A stretch of 64,000 bases of DNA from Nitrospira sp. (GCA_029194675.1 JARFXP010000001.1:1356501-1420500); one strand, 5' to 3'; shown: positions 28,744 through 38,069, numbered from the stretch's first letter. Program-made: numbers and translations. Notes: a model not told the origin generated them from the letters alone.

Positions 28744-29934
28744 TCACGGAGAATCCAACGTCAAGATAAGGCCCGCAATCACCATGTGCTGCCCCGGCAC
28801 CAGGACATTCTGAGACCCTTTGAAGAAACCGCCACCAGGACCGGTTGATTCGTCATAGCGGTATTCGAGCCGGGCAATCGTGTTGGTCCACTTGTAGCGA
28901 AAGGCATACTCGGCCGTCGTCGTGATCGCTTTGATGAATTGCTCGGATCCCGTCATGAGACCATTCCGGTCCCAGTAGAACTCCGGCCTGACCGAAGCAG
29001 TCCAAGGCCCCGCGATGTGCCATCGCGTTTCCAAGGTCGCTCCGGTGTAGAAATCGCGAGGGTTCCCGGGCGCCGAGGCATTTCTTTGGGTCCCGATCTG
29101 GCAGTCAACACCCACGGTGACGCTGTCGCCTTTCCATTCGACAATGCTGTCTGAGAAGAAGCGCCAGAATTCGATCGAGGTGTTGGACTGGTCCGGCCCG
29201 TAATAGATCGTCTCTTTGATGGTCCAAGCCGACGTGGGCTTATATTGGACTTGCCCACCGTAACTCGGGACGCTGTTGGAATTTTCAAGGTGGAAGTAAT
29301 CATTGATGATGAAAAAGGCTCCGGTCCACCGGTCGTTGAACGAGTAGACGGCGTTGACTCCGAACATCAGGTACGGCGAATAGTCGGCGATCCAGGCGCG
29401 CGTATAGTTCGCATTGTCCTTGGCATAGAGCGACTCGTAGCCGATGAAACTGTTGAACAGTCCAGCTTGGACCGTGAGCCCGTTGCCGACGGGCGCCAGA
29501 TAGGATACGTTCGCCCGTCCAAAGTGACGCCATACATTGGAGTCCTGCACATTCGGCAGGCCGACGGCGAATCCAAAGGCCTTGGAGTCCTCTCCGGCTT
29601 GCACCAGTAATTCTGTTCCCCATCGTGACGATTCGGTCGCATCCTTCCGAACGTAGCCGGCCAGCATATTGATATTGAGCTCATTGACCTTCGGTGTGGT
29701 GCTGCGGTCGCGGAATAAATGGTTGGCTGGGAAATTGAAGTCCACGAGATATCCCAGATCCACGAACCCGCCGTAGTGGAACAATTTGGCCTTGTTCCGT
29801 GCTTCGCTGACTTCAGCCTTCTGTTGTCGCTCCGGAGTGATCGGTCCCACCACTTCCTCAGCCAAGGCTGGAGTGGTCGTCTTCCATACCACACACACCA
29901 CAAGTATCATTGACCGCCAAACAACCTGCATCAT
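28744..29934 (-). CDS. Outer-membrane porin (beta-barrel, BBP2/OmpL-like)
   Basis: This protein of about 396 residues has a signal peptide (SMILVVCVVWKTTTPALAEE) and then regular alternating beta strands rich in aromatic residues (FHYGGFVDLGYLVDFNFP, VSYLAPVGNGLTVQAGLFNSF, YDESTGPGGGF). Blocks like TVQAGLFNSFIGYES are shared by the putative beta-barrel porin-2 family. It is the first gene upstream of the kdp cluster, same strand, 118 nt before the microprotein. A role in potassium entry through the outer membrane is an attractive inference but is not shown by sequence. Start ATG 29934 or 29931 (a TTG at 29943 is less likely). Confidence 0.75.
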   Translation of the reverse strand: MMQVVWRSMILVVCVVWKTTTPALAEEVVGPITPERQQKAEVSEARNKAKLFHYGGFVDLGYLVDFNFPANHLFRDRSTTPKVNELNINMLAGYVRKDATESSRWGTELLVQAGEDSKAFGFAVGLPNVQDSNVWRHFGRANVSYLAPVGNGLTVQAGLFNSFIGYESLYAKDNANYTRAWIADYSPYLMFGVNAVYSFNDRWTGAFFIINDYFHLENSNSVPSYGGQVQYKPTSAWTIKETIYYGPDQSNTSIEFWRFFSDSIVEWKGDSVTVGVDCQIGTQRNASAPGNPRDFYTGATLETRWHIAGPWTASVRPEFYWDRNGLMTGSEQFIKAITTTAEYAFRYKWTNTIARLEYRYDESTGPGGGFFKGSQNVLVPGQHMVIAGLILTLDSP

Positions 29935-30154
29935 CAGGCCCAACCTTCTTTTTCCATCTTCAAGTGGCTTCGGTGCTTCGGCATGCCTTGCCGAGACCCT
30001 ATCATGACTGGCGTCAGAACCGTGTTAAACCGACGCCGGAAGGTGTTAAGACCGTATAAAAACGACCGTCGGAAACTGTGCGAGTAGTTAGCTCGAACGA
30101 GGTGAAGGACTATCCAAACTGGCAAGGGCCTTCCCGGGATAAGTTTCTTCCGAG

Positions 30155-30931
30155 TTACAGGGGCCGTGAAGGCGAGGACGACGTTGAGAGACGGCGGTAG
30201 TGGCGCAGCAAAAGCCGGCCTCCCCAGGCGAAGGATACGAGCATCAACAGGATGCCGAGGTTGTAGGTGAGATGAGCCAACCAATGATCCCTTTCCAACA
30301 AATCCAGCATCGTCAGAATGTTGTTCCAGTCATGTCCGTCTGTTTCTTTTCCTGTCACTCCACCGATCAGCATGAGGTCAAGCGCTCGTGCATCGTTGAT
30401 GTAGGGAGCGATGTCCATCAGACTCTCCGCCGTCCACCACAAGGCCACCGACGCGCCGAATGGATCGCGCGTCCTCACAATGAATGTGCCAAGACAGATG
30501 ATCGGCATGAGAATCTGGCCGAGACTCCCACCGAGAATCGTCATGAAGCGACCGAACGGGATGAAGATCACATGTCCGGCTTCGTGAAAGGGCAGATTGA
30601 TCAGGTGAAGAAACGATTCGCCGGTGTAATTTGTTTCGAGCGGCGTGGTGATGAACGTCCACCCCCACCAGACCATAGTCACAAATACAATCACCCGACC
30701 GTAGAACGTTATTGATTCAGTCGTTGTGTCAGATTCAATCAACCACTGTTTAGCCGTCAGAAGCCACCTCGATCTCGCAAGCGACGAGGAGGATGATGCG
30801 AGACGGGCTTTCTCCGCGCTGGGCCGGTATTTGGCAAAGACGATGCCGCATCGAATACACTCTTCTGCCTCATCAGGTCGTTCGGCATAACATTTGGGAC
30901 ACTGTGTGGTCGATGCTCCGGCAGCAATCAT
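30155..30931 (-). CDS. Zinc-ribbon plus M50-like membrane metalloprotease
   Basis: This 258-residue protein starts with a zinc ribbon (CPKCYAERPDEAEECIRCG, four cysteines). Membrane helices follow, carrying HEAGHV (a HExxH zinc motif) inside LINLPFHEAGHVIFIPFG. Two or three more hydrophobic helices follow (LGQILMPIICLGTFIV, LTYNLGILLMLVSFAWGG). This matches small intramembrane proteases related to site-2 proteases, except that the usual second motif (NxxPxxxLDGG) is not visible, so activity is uncertain. The zinc ribbon may bind substrate or nucleic acid. It stands alone. Confidence 0.65.
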   Translation of the reverse strand: MIAAGASTTQCPKCYAERPDEAEECIRCGIVFAKYRPSAEKARLASSSSSLARSRWLLTAKQWLIESDTTTESITFYGRVIVFVTMVWWGWTFITTPLETNYTGESFLHLINLPFHEAGHVIFIPFGRFMTILGGSLGQILMPIICLGTFIVRTRDPFGASVALWWTAESLMDIAPYINDARALDLMLIGGVTGKETDGHDWNNILTMLDLLERDHWLAHLTYNLGILLMLVSFAWGGRLLLRHYRRLSTSSSPSRPL

Positions 30932-31242
30932 GTTTCCACTCTAAGATCGAGGGTTGAATCGGACAAGAAAATCTCAAGAACGCTGCGGCGATGAGCAGGC
31001 AGGAATGCATTCGAGACAACGAATGAGCTGCTGTATCGAAGGAGAAAGGGGCCTAAGTGTCTGGAGCGCGCTAGTGGCTATGACGCACAGAACGGTTGAT
31101 GAGCGACCCCACCGACGCAGAAGGAGCGCGGACGCAACAGGAAGGTGACGGGGGCCTCCGCAAAAGAATCGTACTCCCTTTGTCTCTGCCTTGCCAGAAT
31201 ACTATCAGGTAAGATATCCTTACTGCATTGGCGGAGGTGAGC
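30932..31242. promoter_or_regulatory. Upstream region of the AbrB/PIN pair with a short palindrome
   Basis: There is no gene in this 311-nt stretch. GTAAG (31209-31213) and CTTAC (31219-31223) form an inverted repeat 20 nt before the antitoxin start, a typical position for autorepression by an AbrB-type antitoxin. A TTGCCA around 31190 is a weak -35 candidate. The operator assignment is inference. Confidence 0.35.
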
Positions 31243-31491
31243 GTGCTGGCCAAAAAGACCTCGAAGAATCAAGTCACGTTGCCGAAGAAAGCTCTGCAGG
31301 AGATTCCTGATACGGATTACTTCGACGTCACCATCAAGGACGGGATGCTGATCCTCAGGCCCGTTACCATGTCAGATCCAGGATCTCGGCTGGCATCCGT
31401 ACGGCAGAAAATCAGAGAGCTTGGCATTGATCCGGAGGACGTGGATCGCGCCATCGCATGGGCAAGAGGACGCCGAGGCCGCCGCCGGTGA
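31243..31491 (+). CDS. AbrB/MazE-type antitoxin
   Basis: GTG 31243 is chosen because GGAGGTG lies 5 nt upstream; the frame is open from 31228. The product is about 82 residues. It opens with a swapped-hairpin DNA-binding domain (KKTSKNQVTLPKKALQEI, typical NQVTLPK core), then a beta strand pair (YFDVTIKDGMLILRPV) and a helical, basic C-terminal tail. The tail probably wraps the toxin. It overlaps the PIN gene by 34 nt. Such antitoxins bind their own promoter. Confidence 0.85.
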   Translation: MLAKKTSKNQVTLPKKALQEIPDTDYFDVTIKDGMLILRPVTMSDPGSRLASVRQKIRELGIDPEDVDRAIAWARGRRGRRR

Positions 31492-31904
31492 TCCGCGCCG
31501 TTCTGGATACAAACGTCCTCATCTCGGCATTGCTTTTCTCAGGACCACCGTCACAACTTGTCTCTGCCTGGCAATCCAGCCGTCTTCGACCGGTTGTATC
31601 TGGCCCAATACTGCAGGAATACGTTCGCGTCCTAGCCTACCCCCAGTTCAAGCTCCGACCTGTCGAGATCCGGAGTTTGATCGAAGAAGAAGTCCTCCCC
31701 TTTGTTGAAACAGTCAAAGTCATTCAATCAACAGTTCCCGAGGTGCGTGACCCGGACGATGCCAAATTCATCACCTGTGCGGCAAAGGCGGGAGTACGCT
31801 GGCTTGTCAGTGGAGACGACGATCTCCTGAGCCTTCACCGGATCCAATCGGTGGAGATCATCTCAGTCACGGCATTCCTCCAACACCTGAAAGCCAAACC
31901 ATAG
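31458..31904 (+). CDS. PIN-domain toxin (ribonuclease)
   Basis: This 148-residue PIN domain carries the acidic residues in order: AVLDTNVLISALL, the central glutamate in PILQEYVRVL, then VRDPDDAKFITCA and VSGDDDLLSL. These form the Mg2+-dependent nuclease site. It belongs to the putative type II toxin PIN_3 family. It starts within the antitoxin gene (34-nt overlap), which supports a toxin-antitoxin pair. The RNA target cannot be predicted. Confidence 0.85.
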   Translation: MGKRTPRPPPVIRAVLDTNVLISALLFSGPPSQLVSAWQSSRLRPVVSGPILQEYVRVLAYPQFKLRPVEIRSLIEEEVLPFVETVKVIQSTVPEVRDPDDAKFITCAAKAGVRWLVSGDDDLLSLHRIQSVEIISVTAFLQHLKAKP

Positions 31905-31940
31905 AATACTACGAGCTACGGGGTGGGTTTGATGCCTGCT

Positions 31941-31959
31941 AAAGGTATCCGACCCCTTT
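31941..31959 (+). repeat. 19-bp dispersed motif, isolated copy
   Basis: AAAGGTATCCGACCCCTTT is the same motif that ends several repeat copies between 43 and 51 kb. Its ends (AAAGG and CCTTT) are complementary. This copy is outside the mosaic region, 36 nt after the PIN toxin stop. Confidence 0.7.
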
Positions 31960-32024
31960 ACTGCAGCCGTTTTCATTTAATCAGACCTCTTGCTTCCAGC
32001 TAACATAGAGCAGGTGGCACACGT

Positions 32025-32600
32025 TTAGTCTCTGACGATAGTGGCTTTAATCACCAGTGCTTCTTGGAACTTCAAACAAAGCCATTCCGAATCGATGCTA
32101 ATAAACCCTCGCTCGGGGCCAAGCCAATAGAGCCAATCACATTCCGTCTTGAAATACTCCGAAGCTGGCGGCTTGCCGAGCAGTTGCTCCACACGTTCTT
32201 GAGACCAACCAACAAGGGAATATTTGTGGAGAAGGCCATCTACCATCCAAACCCGCTGGCCTGAATCGGCCTCTTGCTTCCATCTGGCCTCGTCAAAAGA
32301 TGTCTGCATCGCGTAGTCACGAAGCGTTGGACCAGCAAGTAGTGCAACAACAAGCAAGATCGGCACTCCACATAAACCAGAGATATAACCGATCAAAAAA
32401 CTGTGTCGCCCGCGTGTCAGCACCCAGACGAACAGGACAAAAGCGAGTCCGAGCGCCCAAGGCAACTTTTCTGAGTACGGCGAAGAAGGAAAACTGCGTT
32501 GCAGTACTTCTAGAATAATCAATATAGCTATCAATGTCAGAAGACTACAACCGACTCCAGCAACAAGTGAGGATTTGTTAACAGAGATTTTCCAATACAT
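32025..32600 (-). CDS. Hypothetical membrane protein with BamE-like C-terminal domain
   Basis: This protein is about 191 residues from ATG 32600; the frame is open to 32657 (TTG). It has three hydrophobic segments in the first half (SSLVAGVGCSLLTLIAILIIL, WALGLAFVLFVWVL, GYISGLCGVPILLVVALL). A soluble domain follows with VDGLLHKYSLVGWSQERVEQLLGKP and LGPERGFISIDSEWLCLKF. The second domain resembles the SmpA/BamE-like fold (signature of a helix then G x P before a beta hairpin). The function is unknown. No operon partner is seen. Confidence 0.6.
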   Translation of the reverse strand: MYWKISVNKSSLVAGVGCSLLTLIAILIILEVLQRSFPSSPYSEKLPWALGLAFVLFVWVLTRGRHSFLIGYISGLCGVPILLVVALLAGPTLRDYAMQTSFDEARWKQEADSGQRVWMVDGLLHKYSLVGWSQERVEQLLGKPPASEYFKTECDWLYWLGPERGFISIDSEWLCLKFQEALVIKATIVRD

Positions 32601-32894
32601 CGGGGATAGTGAACTGGGCCTTACGCAGAAGCTTAGCAAAAAACCCTCAATCCGCAAAGAATGAGAAGGCTACTTTTCGCCTGCGTACTCATCTGCTTGG
32701 CCCTTCCGTTCAACTCCCTCTGCCTCGGATTCCACACGTGTACGCCGCCGACTAAGCTCCTCAAGTCCTCCATTACGGAAACGACGGGCAGTTGGTTGTG
32801 GACACCACTTCCGCGATGACCTCTACGCTGTAGGGTCGCGCAGGAGATCGGACAAGAAAATCAGAAGAATGATATAGGCTTGAGCAACGAGTGA

Positions 32895-33824
32895 TTAATG
32901 GAAGGAAAACGGCACTGGGGCAAAGGTGATAACAAACACCGCAAACGCAATCCATCCGACGATCGTCCGGTTACGACCCAACGGAACATGAGGGTCCATG
33001 ACAGGAGGGTGCCCGATCCCCCACAGCCCCGCCATGAACGCCCACAGGAACCAGCCCGACCAGCCATAGAATCCTAAGATCAACAAAATTGGGAGAAAGG
33101 CAAGCGCCATCGTCCGTTGGCGCCGACCCCACAAGGCGTATGCGACATGCCCGCCGTCGAGCTGGCCGATCGGAAGCAGATTGAGGGAAGTCACGAAAAG
33201 CCCGAACCAGGCGGCAAACCCGATCGGGTGAAGCACGACGTCAGCCTCCGGCGGTAACGGCCCGATCACCAGCCACGATATGAACTGGAGCAGCAAGGGC
33301 TCGCCCAAATGCAAGCCATAGGTGGCCGTTCGATCCACAACCGTGGACAGACCGAGTCCGACGATCAGCACGATGACGGCGACCACAAAGCCCGCCAAGG
33401 GACCGGCGACCCCGATGTCGAACAGGGCGCGACGACTCAGGATCGGACCCCGCATGCGGATGATGGCGCCGAACGTCCCGATAAAATGAGGAGGCCCGGG
33501 AATGAACAGCGGCAAGGAAGCGGGCACCCGATGGATCTTAGACAAGAGGTAATGCCCCAACTCATGCGTCGTAAGGATAAAGAGCAGCGCGCCGGCGAAC
33601 GGGATTCCCCGCCAGAGGGTCTCAGGAGAGGTCAGGAGAAAATTCAGAGGTCCGCGCACCGGACCGTTATAGACTTGGTAGGCCCCTGCCCACAGCGTGG
33701 TAAAGACCGTCATGAGAAAGAGGACGATCGGTAACGTCCACTTCGAAAAAAACGACGGCTCTTCGTCAGCATCACTGTCTATTTGGTACGCCGACTGTGA
33801 AACCCGCTCTTCGCCGGATTCCAT
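32895..33824 (-). CDS. Site-2 protease family (M50) membrane peptidase
   Basis: This 309-residue multi-pass protease has the zinc motif HELGH at residues 87-91 and the second motif LNLLPIGQLDGGH. FIPGPPHFIGTFGAIIRMR and FDIGVAGPLAGF are typical of plant EGY1-like and bacterial S2P members. It cleaves within the membrane; the substrate is unknown. The start is ATG 33824, which has GGAGG 8 nt upstream; the open frame to 33875 is less likely. It lies 62 nt downstream of the metallo-beta-lactamase gene on the same strand. Confidence 0.88.
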   Translation of the reverse strand: MESGEERVSQSAYQIDSDADEEPSFFSKWTLPIVLFLMTVFTTLWAGAYQVYNGPVRGPLNFLLTSPETLWRGIPFAGALLFILTTHELGHYLLSKIHRVPASLPLFIPGPPHFIGTFGAIIRMRGPILSRRALFDIGVAGPLAGFVVAVIVLIVGLGLSTVVDRTATYGLHLGEPLLLQFISWLVIGPLPPEADVVLHPIGFAAWFGLFVTSLNLLPIGQLDGGHVAYALWGRRQRTMALAFLPILLILGFYGWSGWFLWAFMAGLWGIGHPPVMDPHVPLGRNRTIVGWIAFAVFVITFAPVPFSFH

Positions 33825-33886
33825 GACGCGACCTCCATTGAGCTCGCGATGCTCATGTCGTCCCAATCCATCCATGCAATCCCTGT

Positions 33887-34729
33887 TTATTGAATCGCCC
33901 CAAACGGATTATGATCGAGTTCTTCCTCAACAGTTGTGGCAGGTCCGTGTCCTGGCAAGAGACGATAGTCGAGTGAGAGGGTCAGCACACGGCGGCGAAC
34001 CGAATTGAGGTGAGTCGAATACAGCTCCTTGGGATTGGATCGGCCGATTGATCCGGCAAAGAGCGTATCACCGACAAAGCAGACGGGATGTTGTGCATCA
34101 TCCAGCCGATAACAGATGCCGCCCGGTGTATGGCCTGACGTCGTTAAACAGTGAACCATACGGCGTCCGACGCTGATCGACATTCCATCGATCGGTGCAA
34201 CAAGTAAATCCGCTCGTGGCCGCCAACTCAATAGAGTTATATCTTCCGGTCCCAGGTACACAGGGACTTCGTGAGAGTCCAAGATCTGCTCGATCCCATC
34301 CGCATGGTCCGCATGGCCATGCGTCAGGCAAATGCCGACGAGGCGCATCTCTCGCCGACGCAGCAGATCAAGCATCGCAGGCGCGTTATAGGCCGTATCG
34401 ACCAAGAGGGCCTCACCTTCATCATGAAACACGTACCCTTGTACGCCATATCCGTTAATGGACCCATGAACCATGTCCACCCAGGGCGGCATGTGTTGGG
34501 CAACCGGTTCCCACTTATCGATGGCGATTTGCTCGAGCGGCTCAGCCCGCAGGCCCAAGGCCTTTGCCAGTGCGCGCACCTCCGCACGATCTCGCGGCTC
34601 ATCGCCACGTTCCAGCGCGGTAATATCGCCGCCGGGCAACCCCGTCATCCGCGCGACGTCGCCGACCGACAATCCCTGTCCGGTACGTGCTTTTTTTAGG
34701 ATGTCGGAAAAATCATCTTCTAACGGCAT
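33887..34729 (-). CDS. HTH (XRE) domain fused to metallo-beta-lactamase hydrolase
   Basis: This 280-residue protein has an N-terminal helix-turn-helix of Cro/CI type at about residues 8-65 (KKARTGQGLSVGDVARMTG and ALERGDEPRDR) joined to a complete MBL-fold hydrolase. The MBL part has LTHGHADHADG (metal ligands), TTSGHTPGGICY, CFVGDTLFAGSIGR and LLPGHGPATT, the glyoxalase II-like pattern. The fusion suggests a metabolite-controlled regulator or a hydrolase that binds DNA near its own gene (inference). It starts at ATG 34729, and the M50 protease gene follows. Confidence 0.85.
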   Translation of the reverse strand: MPLEDDFSDILKKARTGQGLSVGDVARMTGLPGGDITALERGDEPRDRAEVRALAKALGLRAEPLEQIAIDKWEPVAQHMPPWVDMVHGSINGYGVQGYVFHDEGEALLVDTAYNAPAMLDLLRRREMRLVGICLTHGHADHADGIEQILDSHEVPVYLGPEDITLLSWRPRADLLVAPIDGMSISVGRRMVHCLTTSGHTPGGICYRLDDAQHPVCFVGDTLFAGSIGRSNPKELYSTHLNSVRRRVLTLSLDYRLLPGHGPATTVEEELDHNPFGAIQ

Positions 34730-34856
34730 GAATAAGCCATGAGCGGTGAGTTCTTTCTCCCCTTATCCTATGCGTGGCAGGTGAGGCTGCGCGTTGTGGC
34801 GCCGACATCGCGTGATTCGGCTCACGTGAGCAAAATGCCCCAGCACGCGACGGCAT

Positions 34857-34874
34857 TGCGGCCCCAAGGCCGCA
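34857..34874. other. 7-bp perfect hairpin in an intergenic stretch
   Basis: TGCGGCC (34857-34863) and GGCCGCA (34868-34874) pair perfectly around CCAA. It lies between the M16 gene end and the MBL gene start. No T run follows, so it is not a clear terminator. Confidence 0.3.
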
Positions 34875-34983
34875 GCCTTAGAGGAGCGTGCGGCCATGCC
34901 GCGATGATCTCGGCCAGCCATCCGTATCGGATGCATGACGATGGCGCCGAAATGCACGGCCTCCCCTGCCACGTCATCCCCCT

Positions 34984-36462
34984 TCACCCTTCCGGGCTCA
35001 GTTTGATCTCCTTCACATCCCCAAACGTCGCAAGGGCTTTTGGCAGCGCTGCCCCTGATCCGACAGCGACGATCTTCAAGCGATCCGGGTGCAAATGTTT
35101 CTTGGCAGCCGCTAAGACGTCTCCCTTGGTCAGCTTGACCACCTTGGCGCGCAGCTGCTGCAGAAAGTCCTTCGGTAATCCATCGTACTCTAACTCGACC
35201 AACCGGCTGACGATCGCCGAAGGGCTGGAAAAGGAAAACACGAACGAGTTGACGTACGCTTCTTTGGCTTCGGCAAGCTCCGCATCGGTCACCGACTCAG
35301 CGCGCATCCGTTCGATATTCGCCACAAACCGCTCGATCACTTCCTGGGTGGAAATCAACTTGGTTTCCGCCCGCATCAACCAGATACCTTGGTCGTGCAT
35401 GCCGGTATTGAGGCGGCTGCCGACGGAATAGGCCAAGCCTCGTTTCGACCGCACATCGTTGAACAGACGGCTGCGGAATGAACTGCCACCCAAAATATCG
35501 TTGGCGATGGCCAATGCGACGTAGTCGGGATCATTCTCCTTGATCGAGAGATGTCCCACCCGGAGATGGGTCTGCGAGGTATCTTTCCCGACGAACCTGA
35601 CAACAGGTCTGGCCAACTCCGCCTCCGGTACATCGGAAATTTTCAGCTCCGGCACCTTCCCCTTTTCCCAATCTCCGAACACCTTACGGAGAGAGGCGAT
35701 CATCTCGTCTCTCTTGAAGTCACCCGTGACACCGAGGATCATACCGTTCGGGTGAATCGTGTTGCGATGGAATGCGACGAGATCGTCCCTCGTGATGCGT
35801 TTGATCGAATCCACCGAGCTTTCTCGCGCGCTCGGATGATCAGGGCCATAGAGCATCTTGGCAAATTCCCGGCTGACGACGGAGCCGGGATTATCCTGAC
35901 GTCGGCGGATCCCCTCGATGGCCTGCAACCTGGCCAGCTCGACACGAGCGGGCTCGAACGCCGGCGCTCGCAGGAGACCAGCAAAGATCTCCAGTCCCCG
36001 ATTCACATCCTTACTCAGCACATCCAGGGATGCCGAGCCGGACTGTCTTCCGATTCCGATACCCACATCTCCTGCAAATTGCTCCAACTCCGCATCAACC
36101 TGCTCCGCCGAAAGACCGCCGCCACCACCGGTCCGCATCACCGCACCGGTCATGCCCGCCAGTCCGATCTTGTCGGTCGGATCGAGCCAGCTGCCTGTTC
36201 GCATGGTCGCCGTGATCGTCACCAGTGGTAATTCATGGTCTTCCAGCAGATAGAGGACCATGCCGTTGTCCAGAACGACCCGCTCTGGTTCGGGCGGCGA
36301 GAATTCCACCGGCTTGAACGTCATGGTTCTGGGATCGCTGACGGTCGGATCGGCTGAATAAGCAACCCCAACTGACGTCAACAGTATCGCCAGTATGCCG
36401 AGCACCGTCCCCACCTGGCGAAAGCTCCTCCGACTCAACCTCTGCCTCCTCGCCTGCCTCAT
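34984..36462 (-). CDS. M16 family protein, non-catalytic partner
   Basis: The protein is about 492 residues. The start is ATG 36462, overlapping the stop of the upstream M16 gene (ATGA) with GAGGTGAGG before it; the open frame to 36630 is out of frame with real coding. A signal peptide (GTVLGILAILLTSVGVAYSAD) is followed by two M16 domains. The zinc motif HxxEH is absent: the equivalent region reads GLAGMTGAVMRTGGGGG. The arginine/tyrosine block that completes the site in the partner (LFNDVRSKRGLAYSVGS) is present. This is the usual division of labour in two-subunit M16 peptidases such as the mitochondrial type. Confidence 0.85.
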   Translation of the reverse strand: MRQARRQRLSRRSFRQVGTVLGILAILLTSVGVAYSADPTVSDPRTMTFKPVEFSPPEPERVVLDNGMVLYLLEDHELPLVTITATMRTGSWLDPTDKIGLAGMTGAVMRTGGGGGLSAEQVDAELEQFAGDVGIGIGRQSGSASLDVLSKDVNRGLEIFAGLLRAPAFEPARVELARLQAIEGIRRRQDNPGSVVSREFAKMLYGPDHPSARESSVDSIKRITRDDLVAFHRNTIHPNGMILGVTGDFKRDEMIASLRKVFGDWEKGKVPELKISDVPEAELARPVVRFVGKDTSQTHLRVGHLSIKENDPDYVALAIANDILGGSSFRSRLFNDVRSKRGLAYSVGSRLNTGMHDQGIWLMRAETKLISTQEVIERFVANIERMRAESVTDAELAEAKEAYVNSFVFSFSSPSAIVSRLVELEYDGLPKDFLQQLRAKVVKLTKGDVLAAAKKHLHPDRLKIVAVGSGAALPKALATFGDVKEIKLSPEG

Positions 36463-38069
36463 GGCCTCACCTCGCCGACCGTCATGGCCGCAACGGTGTG
36501 ATCGGTACCTTTCTTCACCAAGACCGCGACGGTACGATTCGACTTGGTAAAGTACTGTGTCGTCACTCGCTGGATATCTTCGGCCCTGACCGCTGCAACC
36601 TTGTCGCGCGCTTTCAAGATATAGCGCCAATCACCGGCCACCGCTTGATACAATGATAGTTGAGAAGCCAGACCGCTGTTCGATCGCAGACCCCGCACCA
36701 AATCGGCATCCAAATTGTTCAGCACCTTCTCCAGCTCCTTGGAAGAAACCGGTTCACGCTTCAGCCGCTCGATCTCCTCATAGATGGCGACTTCTACTTC
36801 CGCTGTCGTATGAGGGGCCAACGGCGTAGCTGTAAAAATAAATAGGTTCGGCGCACGCACGCCAGGATGATTCGCATCCGACCCGGCTGAGGCAGCCAGA
36901 CGTTTCTCCCGCACCAACGTCTGATGCAAGCGAGACGTGAGTCCATCGCTCAGCACCGCATCGATCACGTCGAATACATCGTCATCCGGATGCCCCAAGG
37001 CCGGTTTGTGGTACCCAATGACGATTGCCGGTTCCGCATCAAATTCCACCTCGACTCGTCGCTCACCCCGTTGTTCCGGTTCGACCGTCACCAGGGATGG
37101 CGGTGGTGGTGCGGCAGGAATCTTTCCAAACGTCTGTTCGATCAAGGCAATCGTTTCTTTCGGGTTGATATCACCGACCAGAGCAATCGTGGCTTGATCC
37201 GGACCGTAGTGGGCTTTAAAGAAGGCCTCCGTAGCAGCAGGTGTCAGTGACAGAATATCGGACCCCCATCCGATGGTCGGGACACCATAACTATGAGCCC
37301 GGAATGCCGCTGACGTGAAGGTTTCGAACAACAGACCGTTCGGGCTGTCGTCGTTCCGCAGACGCCGTTCTTCCATCACGACACCGCGCTCTTTATAGAA
37401 TTCGCGCAACACAGGGTTGGCCATTCGATCCGACTCGATCGCCGCCCACAAAGGCAACCGATTGGACGGCAAACTGATCATGTACCGCGTCACGTCTTTG
37501 CCCGTCGATGCATTGAGTCCCACCCCGCCATGTCGCTGGTACAACAGGGCCATTTCATTCCCGACCACGTACTGAGCGGCCTGATTCTGTAGCTCTATGA
37601 GGCGCTTCTGAAGTGATTCGATCGTGGCTCGCTCTTCAGCCGTCGCGCCATCCCCTTTGGTGGCTGCGTCACGCTGACGTTGGTCAAGCTCGGTCCCGAC
37701 CAGCGCGAGTTCATCCACAATCGGTTTTTCTTTCTCATAGTTCATCGTGCCGACCAACCTGGTACCTTTAAAAGCCATATGCTCATAGAGATGCGCGAGG
37801 CCGGTTTGGCCCACCTGCTCATTGATCCCTCCCACTGCGAATGTGATGTTGATGGAGACCACAGGCGTCTGATGTCGTTCGACCATGAGAACGGTCAGCC
37901 CATTGGCCAGCCGATGCTCGATCACACGTTCGGCAAGATTCGGCGACCCCGCAAGAAGTGGGGCAAGGTTGAGGGTAAGGCTCAGGATGACACCCAAACA
38001 AGAAATCAGAATTGTATCTCGCCTGCGGACAAGATCTTCACTCAACCCCAGTCTTAATCTGGATTTCAT
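36459..38069 (-). CDS. M16 family zinc peptidase, catalytic subunit
   Basis: The protein is about 536 residues, with ATG 38069 overlapping the phosphatase stop (ATGA). A signal anchor precedes the peptidase domain, which has LAHLYEHMAFKGT with zinc-binding H93, H97 and catalytic E96. The third ligand is probably in GVVMEERRLRN. A 60-residue helical insertion (TELDQRQRDAATKGDGAT onward) separates the two, longer than usual. It pairs with the non-catalytic M16 gene after it. The heterodimer would cut peptides in the periplasm. Confidence 0.88.
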   Translation of the reverse strand: MKSRLRLGLSEDLVRRRDTILISCLGVILSLTLNLAPLLAGSPNLAERVIEHRLANGLTVLMVERHQTPVVSINITFAVGGINEQVGQTGLAHLYEHMAFKGTRLVGTMNYEKEKPIVDELALVGTELDQRQRDAATKGDGATAEERATIESLQKRLIELQNQAAQYVVGNEMALLYQRHGGVGLNASTGKDVTRYMISLPSNRLPLWAAIESDRMANPVLREFYKERGVVMEERRLRNDDSPNGLLFETFTSAAFRAHSYGVPTIGWGSDILSLTPAATEAFFKAHYGPDQATIALVGDINPKETIALIEQTFGKIPAAPPPPSLVTVEPEQRGERRVEVEFDAEPAIVIGYHKPALGHPDDDVFDVIDAVLSDGLTSRLHQTLVREKRLAASAGSDANHPGVRAPNLFIFTATPLAPHTTAEVEVAIYEEIERLKREPVSSKELEKVLNNLDADLVRGLRSNSGLASQLSLYQAVAGDWRYILKARDKVAAVRAEDIQRVTTQYFTKSNRTVAVLVKKGTDHTVAAMTVGEVRP

